A stretch of DNA of 36,402 nt, taken from assembly GCA_903872505.1 (NCBI GenBank), contig CAIQKV010000080.1, positions 1 through 36,402 of the forward strand, read 5' to 3'. Shown here piece after piece: positions 25,277-33,326 of this stretch. Source of the DNA: an uncultured Opitutia bacterium. Its GTDB lineage: Bacteria; Verrucomicrobiota; Verrucomicrobiia; Opitutales; Opitutaceae. The position numbers were made by a program, and so were the translations under genes. Below the pieces are notes generated by a model. It was not told the origin of the DNA. It was given only the letters and a program-made list of their open reading frames with translations, and ran no database searches. Numbering within the stretch: position 1 is the first letter of the stretch; every line of letters begins with the position of its first letter.

Positions 25277-28200
25277 ATGATAAACCTTCGATCCGGCATT
25301 TTCTTCCTCTTGCTCGGCACGACGCTCGCCGCGGCCGTGCCCGACCCCGTCGTGATCAAGCGCACCGGGGACGAGTGGACCCTGGATACCGGGATCGTCC
25401 GCAAGGTGGTGCGGCTGGAGGCGGGGCGGCTGGTGCTGGCTTCGTTTCGCAACGAGGTTTCCGGCCGCGAATATGTCTCGGCCGCGCAACCCTCGCCCGA
25501 AATCCGGTTCACCGTCGACGGCGCGATCATCACGGGGACGACCGGCGGGTGGACGCTGGTGGGCGACCAGGTGCGGCCGCTCGGTCCGGGACAGTGGCAA
25601 CTCGATCTCAAGCTCCGGCGCGAGGCGATCGAGGTGGTGAAGCATTACGTCGCCTATGCCGGCACGCCGATCATCCGCGAGTGGGTGACGATCACCAACG
25701 CCGGCAGAAAGGCGGTCAAGATCTCCGCGCCCTGTTTTCTGGCCGCGAATCTGCAGGCCGGAGAGGCGGCGGACCTCGACCTCTCCTACGTCACGGGCGG
25801 CGGTGACTACAACGGCAGCCAGTTGCTCAAGACCGAGGCGATGACGCCGGACTACAGCCGGGTGTTTGATTCCCAAGTTGGAATTCAGAACGGTTACTAC
25901 AGCGCCTACCTGCCCCTGCTGGTGCAGCGCAATCGCCGCACGCACGACGGCCTCATGGTGGGCTGGGACTACCTGGGCCATTGGACGCTGCACGTCGGCG
26001 CGGATGCGGCGACCGGCCGTCGAGGCGACCTCTCGCTTCAGGTTGGAGGTTACGCGAAGACGCTGGAACCGGGGCAGCAGCTCGAGACCCCGAAGGCTTT
26101 TATCGGCGCCTTCACCGGTGATCTCGACGCGATGGGCAACACGCTCCTCGACTGGCAGTATCGCTACCTGTGGGACTTCACCAACGACGACTATTTTGCG
26201 CGGACGCGCTGGGCCGTCAATTGGACAGGCGCCTGGGTGGGCGAGGGCGGCACGCCGAGCGGCGACAATTGGGGACGGCGCCTGGCCGACGACCTCCGCT
26301 ATGTCGACCTGATGCGCGAGGCGGGTGGTGACGTCCTGTGGGACGATGCCGGCTGGTTTGACAACTACGGCACCTGGCGGGCGCCGGAATGGCGGCTGAC
26401 CAATGAGTATCTCGCCAAGTACGGCATGCACTGGGTGCTGTGGTTTCCCACGTTCCTGGCCACGCCGGCCTCCCGCGTCGGGCAGGAGCATCCGGATTGG
26501 CTCGTGCCGGGCAGCCTGAGTTTCGAGCAGTCGATTCGCGCGACCGCGGAATGGCAGTATGCCCTGCTGGCCCGGAGCGTGAAGGCGTGGGGCGACTTTC
26601 AATGGCGCTACGACGGCATGCCGGGATTCAGCGCCAACGACACGGACTTCCTGCAGGGCGACCAGAACTTCCGCTGGCTGCTGGAGAAGTTCAAATCCTC
26701 ATTCCCGCAGAGCGGCGTGGATGCCTGCATCGGTGGCGGACGCTGGATCAGCTACGACATTGCGCGCTTCTCCGAGTCGGGCGAATACACCGACGGCGGC
26801 GTCGGACCGTACAGTTCCTACTACACCTCGCTCCTCATCCCGCCGGACAAATATCACAACGTCGTCGATTACGATCACACGTTTTACCGCCCGGCCTCGG
26901 ACCGGATTCATCTGTGCATGAATGCAACGTGGTATCGCGACCCGGGCGACGGCAGTGACGTCGAGGCCGTCCGCCAGGACTGGGATCTTTACCATTATTT
27001 TCGGACTGAGCAGGTGGTCGGCCGCTGGAGCCATGTGTTCCGGCCGGAGGTGAGCAACGACGATCCGATCTGGTATTTCCAGCGGATGAACCGCGACAGT
27101 TCGAAGGGCGTCATCATCGCCAAGCACGCACGCTCGGCCCCGACCTATTTCGTCACGGCGCAACGACTCAGTGGGGGTGAGAAGGACGGGTTCTCGGGCG
27201 TACGCCTGGGCATGTGCCAGTTGTCCACGACGGCCGCCGCGGTCATCGAGACGGGAATTTATCAGGACCCGATCGACGGGGAGTATCGTTACTACGGTTC
27301 GGGCGCGGAGGTCTTTGGCCCGGTGAACTTCAAGTATCGGACCGCGTCAGGCGAGGAATCATATGCCGCCGGCATCGCGAAAACCGGCATCGTGCGACCG
27401 GCCACGGATCGATTCTTTGGCATGGCGATCCAGCCAGCCAAGGAGCCGCTGGTGGTCACCGAACTCGGCCTGATCGGACGCACGCGGAACGAGTGGGCGG
27501 GTGGCGCCAACAATACCGGCAAATACCGTTTGAGCATCGTCCGGGCGGCCGACCGGCAGGTCCTGGCCTCGGCGGAGATCGATCTCACGCAGGGAAACCC
27601 CGACCGGCTCGGTTTCAAGTACGTGAAACTCGCCACGCCGGTCCGGCTCGATGCCGCCACCGACCAGCCGGTGATTCTGCATCCGCGTGGCTTGATCCCC
27701 ACGGCCGACTATGATGTCCGCTGCGACAAGTCAGACTATCATGCGACGCGCACCGGTGCGGACCTCATGGACCACGGCATCGAGTTTGCCACCGTGCTGC
27801 CCGGTGAACTGGTCTTTTTGAACCTGCCGAAACATCCCGGGGCCGGCACGGACCCGATTCCGCCGTCGGCGCCGACTGCTGCCACGAAGCGTATCGGCAC
27901 GAATCTCGGCGTCCAGGGCGTGGAAGTGCGATGGGAGCCGGCCACCGACGACAACTGGATTTCGTACTACGAAATTTTGCGCGACGGGGTGGTGGAGGCG
28001 CGGGCGGCGAAAGGGACGTTCTATTTCGATCACCAGGGCGAATCCGGGCAGAGGATCAGTTCCCGCTACGAAGTGCGCGCCGTTGATGGCGATGGCAACC
28101 GGGGCGGTCTCACGCCAGCGCGGCTGATCGCGGGCGAACCGGCGACCTACCGGGCCTTGGGCGGCTACGGTCCCACGCAGGGTGGGCACCAGTGGCGCTA

Positions 28201-28645
28201 CGAGGAAACGCTTGTCGACGGGCCCTTCCGCCCGATGCGTTGGGCGTACCTCGGCTATGAAGGCCTCTGGTGCGGATCGGGCCAGGCGCGGATCGGCCGG
28301 ATCTGGCTGCAGGCCGGCGCGGCGTCCGACGTGGCCCGGGTGTTCGTCGTGCCCCAGCGGGGCACGCTCGCCATCGACAGCGTGATTCGCAAGGACCCGA
28401 GCGCGGAGAACGGTCGAGCCGTTGAAATCAAGGTGACGCAAAACGACCGGCAGATCTGGCCGGCGGCCGGCTGGGCCGTGATCACGCCGGATGCCAGTAA
28501 AGCGGTGGAGTGCCACCTGGCGGCCGTGTCCGCGGACACCGGCGACCTGATCCGGTTCGTGGTGCGCCGGACCGGGCAGGAGACTCCGGATCCGATCCTC
28601 TGGGATCCCAGCATCGTGCTGTCCGGACCTGCAGACCAAAAGTGA
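25277..28645 (+). CDS. Large secreted clan GH-D-like glycosidase with fibronectin III-type domain
   Basis: A 1122-residue exported enzyme. Residues 1-20 are a signal peptide (FFLLLGTTLAAA). Residues about 25-300 form a large beta-sandwich, about 310-620 a TIM barrel (DYFARTRWAVNWTGAW; GGDVLWDDAGWFDNYG; GMHWVLWFPTFLA), as in GH36/GH27-type alpha-galactosidases. The likely nucleophile is D446 in FQWRYDGMPG, at the place of the clan's W-x-D segment, with GGGRWISYDIARFSESGEYTD further on as the acid/base region. Residues about 875-965 resemble a fibronectin type III domain (GVEVRWEPATDDNWISYYEI) and the last 150 residues form another beta domain. The family assignment is from fold layout and is moderate; a GH31/GH97-like relative is the alternative. 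It follows the oxidoreductase on the same strand. Confidence 0.8.
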   Translation: MINLRSGIFFLLLGTTLAAAVPDPVVIKRTGDEWTLDTGIVRKVVRLEAGRLVLASFRNEVSGREYVSAAQPSPEIRFTVDGAIITGTTGGWTLVGDQVRPLGPGQWQLDLKLRREAIEVVKHYVAYAGTPIIREWVTITNAGRKAVKISAPCFLAANLQAGEAADLDLSYVTGGGDYNGSQLLKTEAMTPDYSRVFDSQVGIQNGYYSAYLPLLVQRNRRTHDGLMVGWDYLGHWTLHVGADAATGRRGDLSLQVGGYAKTLEPGQQLETPKAFIGAFTGDLDAMGNTLLDWQYRYLWDFTNDDYFARTRWAVNWTGAWVGEGGTPSGDNWGRRLADDLRYVDLMREAGGDVLWDDAGWFDNYGTWRAPEWRLTNEYLAKYGMHWVLWFPTFLATPASRVGQEHPDWLVPGSLSFEQSIRATAEWQYALLARSVKAWGDFQWRYDGMPGFSANDTDFLQGDQNFRWLLEKFKSSFPQSGVDACIGGGRWISYDIARFSESGEYTDGGVGPYSSYYTSLLIPPDKYHNVVDYDHTFYRPASDRIHLCMNATWYRDPGDGSDVEAVRQDWDLYHYFRTEQVVGRWSHVFRPEVSNDDPIWYFQRMNRDSSKGVIIAKHARSAPTYFVTAQRLSGGEKDGFSGVRLGMCQLSTTAAAVIETGIYQDPIDGEYRYYGSGAEVFGPVNFKYRTASGEESYAAGIAKTGIVRPATDRFFGMAIQPAKEPLVVTELGLIGRTRNEWAGGANNTGKYRLSIVRAADRQVLASAEIDLTQGNPDRLGFKYVKLATPVRLDAATDQPVILHPRGLIPTADYDVRCDKSDYHATRTGADLMDHGIEFATVLPGELVFLNLPKHPGAGTDPIPPSAPTAATKRIGTNLGVQGVEVRWEPATDDNWISYYEILRDGVVEARAAKGTFYFDHQGESGQRISSRYEVRAVDGDGNRGGLTPARLIAGEPATYRALGGYGPTQGGHQWRYEETLVDGPFRPMRWAYLGYEGLWCGSGQARIGRIWLQAGAASDVARVFVVPQRGTLAIDSVIRKDPSAENGRAVEIKVTQNDRQIWPAAGWAVITPDASKAVECHLAAVSADTGDLIRFVVRRTGQETPDPILWDPSIVLSGPADQK

Positions 28646-28676
28646 AGCGCGGTAGCCCGGCACGGGCGGCGCCGGC

Positions 28677-29573
28677 TCAGCGGCGCAACAGCGCTGCCAC
28701 CTCACTCCGGGTCGGAGCCGCAGCGCGCCCGCCGAAACGCGTGCACTTGAGCGAGGCCGCGGCGCAGGCGAAACGGCCGGCGTCGGCGATCGTCATTTTC
28801 TCGGCAAGCGCCAGGGTGAACGCCCCGTGAAAAACGTCACCGGCCGAAAGCGTGTCGACGACGGCGACCTCCGGCGCAGGCACGGCGTGGAGTTTGCCAT
28901 TCTCCAGCCAGCGGAAACCGCGGGCACCCAGCGTGACGCCCACGAACCCGGGCAGGCGGGCGGTGGCCGCGCGGAGCGCCGAATCGACGTCGGCGTGATT
29001 GGTGAATGCGCCCAGGGCGGGTTCGGAGAACACGACGTGGCTCGCGAGCGGCGCCAGGGTTTCGAGCACGCCGGCCGGCGAAATGTCGGCGTCGAAAACC
29101 GCCGGCACCCCGGCATCCCTCGCCGTTTCCAGCACGCGGGCCGCGCCCGCTGTCCAGCGCGCGTCCACCAGCAGGGCGTCGCAGCGTTTGATTTCATCCA
29201 CCGGCAGCCAGCCCGGATCCGGGTCGAGGTCCGGGTCGTAGTAGGGCACGACTAGGCGGCCGCCGGCGTCATCGACGAGGATGGTGCAGAGGGTCGACCG
29301 GCCGCCCGGCACCTGCCGCACGCGGGTGAGATCAAGCCCGGCCGCGGACAGATCCGCAATGATCCGGCGCCCGGTGTCGTCGTCGCCCACACGGGTCCAG
29401 TATTCCACCCGGCCGCCGAGGCGCACGATGGCCGCCCCGCCGCTGGCCGCCATGCCGCCAGCCTGCTGGATGCACGCGGTCGGCAGCACCTTGGTGGGCG
29501 TCGCGGGAATCGCCGGCACCTTGAAGATCGTGTCGAAGGTGGCGGCGCCGACGCAGAGAATGCGCGGGGTCAT
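28677..29573 (-). CDS. PfkB-family sugar kinase, YihV-like
   Basis: A 298-residue kinase of the ribokinase fold. The first PfkB region is seen as GGMAASGGAAIVRLGG (39-54) with RVGDDDTG (61-68); the second as VVDTLSAGDVFHGAF (238-252), with catalytic base D246. The usual DTxGAGD has Ser in place of the first Gly (DTLSAGD). The overall layout, including WLENG, FSEPALG and ASLKCTRFGGRA, closely resembles E. coli sulfofructose kinase YihV as I remember it, but no other sulfosugar gene is present, so the substrate may be 2-keto-3-deoxy-sugar acid, a ketose or a deoxyketose. The start at 29573 gives MTPRILCVGAATFD, the normal first strand. It converges on the glycosidase gene and is divergent from heparinase copy 4. 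Confidence 0.9.
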   Translation of the reverse strand: MTPRILCVGAATFDTIFKVPAIPATPTKVLPTACIQQAGGMAASGGAAIVRLGGRVEYWTRVGDDDTGRRIIADLSAAGLDLTRVRQVPGGRSTLCTILVDDAGGRLVVPYYDPDLDPDPGWLPVDEIKRCDALLVDARWTAGAARVLETARDAGVPAVFDADISPAGVLETLAPLASHVVFSEPALGAFTNHADVDSALRAATARLPGFVGVTLGARGFRWLENGKLHAVPAPEVAVVDTLSAGDVFHGAFTLALAEKMTIADAGRFACAAASLKCTRFGGRAAAPTRSEVAALLRR

Positions 29574-29757
29574 GTTGCAGAAAAATCCGCCGGCGGGGCC
29601 GCGATGACGAGCGAAAATCGCCGGCCGGGCGCGACCTGGCGCGACGCGTCGCCCGCGGGAGTTTCCATGCCATCCATTATCCGGTGGCGATGCCGGGTTT
29701 GTTTTGTTGGCATTTGATTTTCTGAAATTACTCTCTGGCGACCACCCCGTCACCCCC

Positions 29758-32223
29758 ATGAAAGACTCCCCCCTGGATTTCAACGCCATCACTCGCCGCC
29801 AAGCGGTGGGCGCCAGCCTGGCAACTGCCGTCGGACTTGCCCTGCAATCGCGCGGCTTTGGGTCAGCTGCGGCCGCGAAGGCCCCGGAGTCACCAACGGC
29901 AACCGCACCTGGGCAGGGCCCGGCCGCCGGTGCCAGCAGCCTCCCGACCGGAAGCACCACGTCCCGGCTCAAGGCGATTCCCATCAATGCGGCGGAAGGC
30001 ATCCTCGACCCGCTCTGGGACCCGAGCCTGAGCGGTCTCAGCCACTGGCGCGTCGAGCCCGGCGATGCGCACGGCCTCCGCGTCTCGCAGAACTGGTGCT
30101 TCGCGGCCTTCGAGTGGGCGCGCAAGCCCGCCGGCGTTCCCGCGCTCCGGATGACGCGGCAATTCGAGGCCGACTGCACCGGCTACGACCGCGTCATTGT
30201 CAGCGTCATGGCGCCGCTTGATTCGATTTTCAAAATGACCGCGGTTACGAATGCGGGTGTCCGCACCTTCACCTCGGGCCCCGCGCCGGCGCTCAAGAAG
30301 GAACACGCGCTCGAGCTCAACGGCGCCAGCGTCCTGCATTCCCTCACGCTCGAGATCGATTCCGCGGCCGAGGGCGTTTCCAGCGGCTGGATCAACTGGG
30401 TGGGCGTGCAGCACAGCCAGCTCCTCGAACGCGTCAAGTGGATGTGGGACCGCTTCGACGCCGCCTGGGAGGGCTACCTCCAACCCGAGTCCTACGAGCC
30501 CAAGTTCGAGCCCACGCACGGCCTGCTGGTCAATGCCGCCGAGCTCGCCGCCCTCCGCATCCGGCACGACGCCTTCCTCGCCGTGCACCACGAGTCCACC
30601 TTCACCAAGGCGGCCGACGAGGCCCGGAAACTGGAACCCGAGCGCATGGTGCGCGAGTTCGTGAATTTCTGGGGCGACACGCGCTACAACCGCGAGCGGG
30701 ACCACGGCAACACCCTGCTCGCCAACGCGCCCGTGGGCCACGCGGTCAACGCCGTCATCGCGGGCCTGCTGCTCAAGGACAAGTCGCTGCTCCGCCTCGG
30801 CGCGCGCTTCGCCATGGCGCTGGGCATGTCCGGCCGCTGGGACGACGGCATGATCTGCTACCTGCCGGGCGGCGTCTTCGAGCATCGCTGTTTCGTGCAA
30901 TCCCTCTGCGCGCATGAGATCGCGCTCGTGCTCGACCTTGCCGGCGAGATGTTCACCGACACCGCCCGGGACTTCCTGAGCCGCCGCCTCGCCGAGGAAG
31001 GCCTCGGCTCGATCAACTTCATCGCTTGGAAGCACGACTACATCTTCCACTGCAACCAGCTCGCGTGGTTCACGCCGGGCCGGATGTCGGCCTACCTGCT
31101 ACTCGAGAAATCCTGGCCGCGGATCAAGCCCTACACGGAAATGGCCTATGCCGACCTCAACGAAAGCCTCGGCTACGCGATTCTCCCGGACGGCGGCTAT
31201 GTCGAGGGGCCGACTTACTTCCGCTGCGTCGCGCGGGACGGCGGGCTCACGCTCAATTACTATGCCCGCGCCCGGGGCAAGCAGCTCCGCGACATCATCC
31301 CCGCCTCGGTCCGCCGCACCGGCGACTTCGGCGCCGCGGTGCTCTCAACCGATGCCGACCAGGACGTCATCCCCATCTGCGATGCGCGCAACCGCCTCGA
31401 GCAGGAGGCCCTCGCGGTGATGGCCTTCGCGCTCCCGCAAAGCCATTGGGTCACAATGCTCCGCAAGGCCCTCGCCCGCACGCACGGCCTGGCCAATACG
31501 CTCATGGCCAATCTCCTCGAGGCCGACACGCCCGCCGCCGGCCCCCCGCCCAAGCCCTTTGTGCATCTGCCCGAGATGGGCCTGATGGCGTCGACCCGCG
31601 CCAGCCAGGGGTCGTGGACCAAGATTCTCGTCCTGGGCAACAAGGCGAACTCCGGCCACTCGCACGAGGACAAGGGCAGCTTCGTCCTCGAGTACCGCGG
31701 CGAAACCTACGCGATGGACCCGGGCACCTGCGACTACTCCAGCCCGCTCGCCGGCATCCTGAAAAACTGCGAACGCCACAACATGCTCATCCCGGTGGGC
31801 ACGTCCTTCCGCCCGGCGCCGGAATCGCCCCTCAGCTTTAATGTCCGGCCGGCCGGCACAGGCGACGCGGTCCGGTTTTCCGCCACCATCGACGTCACGC
31901 CGGGCTGGAAGAATTACCGCAAGTGGGTTCGCTCCTGGGACTCTCCCCAGCCCGACCAGCTCACCATCACGGACGACTACGAACTCGCCCCGGGCGGCGG
32001 CACCGGCGTCGAGTTTTACTGGCAGACCGCCTTGCCCGTCACCGTCGCGGGCCGGACGATCACCCTCACGGGCCAGCACGGCCGCGTTATTCTCGAGGCC
32101 CCGGCAGGCACGACCATCCGGGTCGACGACCTCCCCATGCCCCCGGAGCGCGTACAGCGCCGCATCGCGATCCTCAGTCCCGCCACCAGCGGGAAACTCG
32201 TCGTCTCCGTACGGATGATCTAG
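29758..32223 (+). CDS. Tat-exported heparinase II/III-fold protein, copy 4
   Basis: An 821-residue protein, the only copy in the window with an export signal: twin arginines R13-R14 (ITRRQAVGASLATAVGLAL) and an Ala-rich cut region near residues 36-42, followed by a low-complexity Pro/Thr/Ala linker to about residue 70. The mature part starts with the shared INAAEGILDPLWDPSLS. Catalytic-type residues are N433 in FHCNQLAWF, Y487 in PDGGYVEGPTYFRC, and H634-x-H636 in SGHSHEDKGSFVLEYRG; CERHNMLIP follows. The ATG at 29758 was chosen because it places the RR motif correctly; a TTG-type start at 29704 would bury it. Periplasmic lyase action on a uronate-containing glycan is inferred. A 100-bp remnant similar to its 3' end lies at 33209. 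Confidence 0.9.
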   Translation: MKDSPLDFNAITRRQAVGASLATAVGLALQSRGFGSAAAAKAPESPTATAPGQGPAAGASSLPTGSTTSRLKAIPINAAEGILDPLWDPSLSGLSHWRVEPGDAHGLRVSQNWCFAAFEWARKPAGVPALRMTRQFEADCTGYDRVIVSVMAPLDSIFKMTAVTNAGVRTFTSGPAPALKKEHALELNGASVLHSLTLEIDSAAEGVSSGWINWVGVQHSQLLERVKWMWDRFDAAWEGYLQPESYEPKFEPTHGLLVNAAELAALRIRHDAFLAVHHESTFTKAADEARKLEPERMVREFVNFWGDTRYNRERDHGNTLLANAPVGHAVNAVIAGLLLKDKSLLRLGARFAMALGMSGRWDDGMICYLPGGVFEHRCFVQSLCAHEIALVLDLAGEMFTDTARDFLSRRLAEEGLGSINFIAWKHDYIFHCNQLAWFTPGRMSAYLLLEKSWPRIKPYTEMAYADLNESLGYAILPDGGYVEGPTYFRCVARDGGLTLNYYARARGKQLRDIIPASVRRTGDFGAAVLSTDADQDVIPICDARNRLEQEALAVMAFALPQSHWVTMLRKALARTHGLANTLMANLLEADTPAAGPPPKPFVHLPEMGLMASTRASQGSWTKILVLGNKANSGHSHEDKGSFVLEYRGETYAMDPGTCDYSSPLAGILKNCERHNMLIPVGTSFRPAPESPLSFNVRPAGTGDAVRFSATIDVTPGWKNYRKWVRSWDSPQPDQLTITDDYELAPGGGTGVEFYWQTALPVTVAGRTITLTGQHGRVILEAPAGTTIRVDDLPMPPERVQRRIAILSPATSGKLVVSVRMI
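32124..32223 (+). repeat. 3' end of heparinase copy 4, partner of the remnant at 33209-33308
   Basis: These last 100 bases of the gene align without gaps to 33209-33308, with about 88 identities counted by eye. Differences are concentrated in the last 20 bases. Confidence 0.85.
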
Positions 32224-32234
32224 GGCATCTTCGC
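32201..32234 (+). repeat. Inverted-repeat partner spanning the stop codon of copy 4
   Basis: These 34 bases, running from the last codons across the TAG into the flank, match the reverse complement of 33178-33211 at 32 of 34 positions. Confidence 0.85.
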
Positions 32235-32253
32235 TAAAGTGTAGCCGCGAAGA
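32228..32253. repeat. Imperfect hairpin after heparinase copy 4
   Basis: TCTTCGC (32228-32234) and GCGAAGA (32246-32252) can pair around a short loop just after the stop codon. There is no T-tract. The A- and CGC-rich stretch that follows (to about 32290) looks like non-coding intergenic repeat material. It may be a transcript end or a REP-like element. Confidence 0.4.
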
Positions 32254-32336
32254 CGCGCAAAAACGCGCAAAACAAAACTCCTTTTGCGCCTCTTGGTGGC
32301 AGCCCTTCGATTGGAGATGTTCTAGCCCCCATCATC

Positions 32337-33134
32337 GTGCAAACCTCGTCCCATCCGGTCCGGCTTCCTGAGAGGCACTCATGGCCATGGCCTCACGGAG
32401 CCAGGGCCGCGGTCAGCCTCACCTACGACGACGGCAACGCGAACAACCTCGACCAAGCCATGCCCGACCTGGAAGCCGCCGGCTTTCGCGGCACCTTCTA
32501 CCTCCAGACGGCCCGCGAGGATATGCTGCGGCGCGTGACCGATTGGCGGGCGGCCCACACGCGGGGCCATGAGATCGGCAACCACACCGTCCATCATTGG
32601 TGCCGCGCCCAGCCTTACCTCGAGCGGATGGGGCGGGTTCCCGACTGGCTGAAGCATCCGCTGGAAAGTGTGAGTCCGACCGAAATCGCCACGGAGGTCG
32701 CGGCGGCCGCTGACTGGCTCGATCAGAACATTGGCCCTGATGCCGACCGCACGTTTGCTCATCCCTGCGGTGCATTGGCCATTGGCGCCGAGCCCGACGA
32801 GGCTTCGTACGACGCCGCGATACGGCAACGCCACTTCGCCGCCCGCACCTGCATTCCCGAGGTCAACGATCCCGCGACGGTCCAGCTGCTGCGCATCGGC
32901 GGATTCGCGGGCTCGGGCGCCACGGCCCAGCCACTCATCGCCCACTGCGAAGCCGCCCTGGCCACGGGCGGCTGGACCGTGCTGCTGTTCCACGGCATCG
33001 GCGGCCCAAGCCACACCTTTGAACGCGCCGCGCATCAGGAACTGGTGGCGCATTTGAAGGCGCGCGACTATTGGGTTGCGCCCGTGAAGACGGTCGGGCG
33101 ACTCGTGGAGGCGGGGCAGAAAAAGCGCCGGTAA
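32337..33134 (+). CDS. Polysaccharide deacetylase (NodB-like, CE4 type)
   Basis: A 265-residue protein with the NodB homology motifs: catalytic/metal Asp pair D31-D32 in LTYDDG, metal His pair H83 and H87 in HEIGNHTVHH, the FAHPCG segment near 140-145, and VLLFHGIGG near 217-225. Such enzymes remove N- or O-acetyl groups from sugars using a divalent metal. A GTG at 32337 is the only start that leaves a short N-terminal tail before the first strand; no signal peptide or membrane anchor is seen, so it is probably cytoplasmic. That suits a role on imported oligosaccharides rather than on the cell wall. It lies 113 bases downstream of heparinase copy 4 on the same strand. Confidence 0.88.
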   Translation: MQTSSHPVRLPERHSWPWPHGARAAVSLTYDDGNANNLDQAMPDLEAAGFRGTFYLQTAREDMLRRVTDWRAAHTRGHEIGNHTVHHWCRAQPYLERMGRVPDWLKHPLESVSPTEIATEVAAAADWLDQNIGPDADRTFAHPCGALAIGAEPDEASYDAAIRQRHFAARTCIPEVNDPATVQLLRIGGFAGSGATAQPLIAHCEAALATGGWTVLLFHGIGGPSHTFERAAHQELVAHLKARDYWVAPVKTVGRLVEAGQKKRR

Positions 33135-33177
33135 GGACGATGTTGGGGAACGGTGCTCTCTTCGCAGCTGTACCAGT

Positions 33178-33211
33178 GCGAAGATGCCCTAGATCAACCG
33201 TACTGAGACGA
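33178..33211 (-). repeat. Inverted copy of the copy 4 stop-codon region
   Basis: Matches the reverse complement of 32201-32234 at 32 of 34 positions; weaker similarity continues back to about 33159. It joins the direct remnant at a shared GACGAC, so the two pieces overlap by a few bases. Confidence 0.8.
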
Positions 33212-33308
33212 CGACCTCCCCATGCCCCCGGAGCGCGTGCAGCGCCGCAGCGCGATCCTCCATCGCGCCACCAGCGGGAAACTCGTCGTCACGGTGCGAC
33301 TGACGTAG
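33209..33308 (+). pseudogene. Remnant of a lost heparinase-fold gene (3' end only)
   Basis: One hundred bases that align without gaps to the end of heparinase copy 4. In the matching frame they still read DDLPMPPERVQRR, then ATSGKLVVTVRLT and a TAG at 33306. The tail (TVRLT) differs from that of copy 4 (SVRMI), so it is more likely the end of a separate plus-strand paralogue than a recent copy of copy 4. The rest of the gene is missing: upstream is the deacetylase gene and downstream the convergent copy 5. Confidence 0.8.
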
Positions 33309-33326
33309 GCGGCGGTCCGCGGTGAC

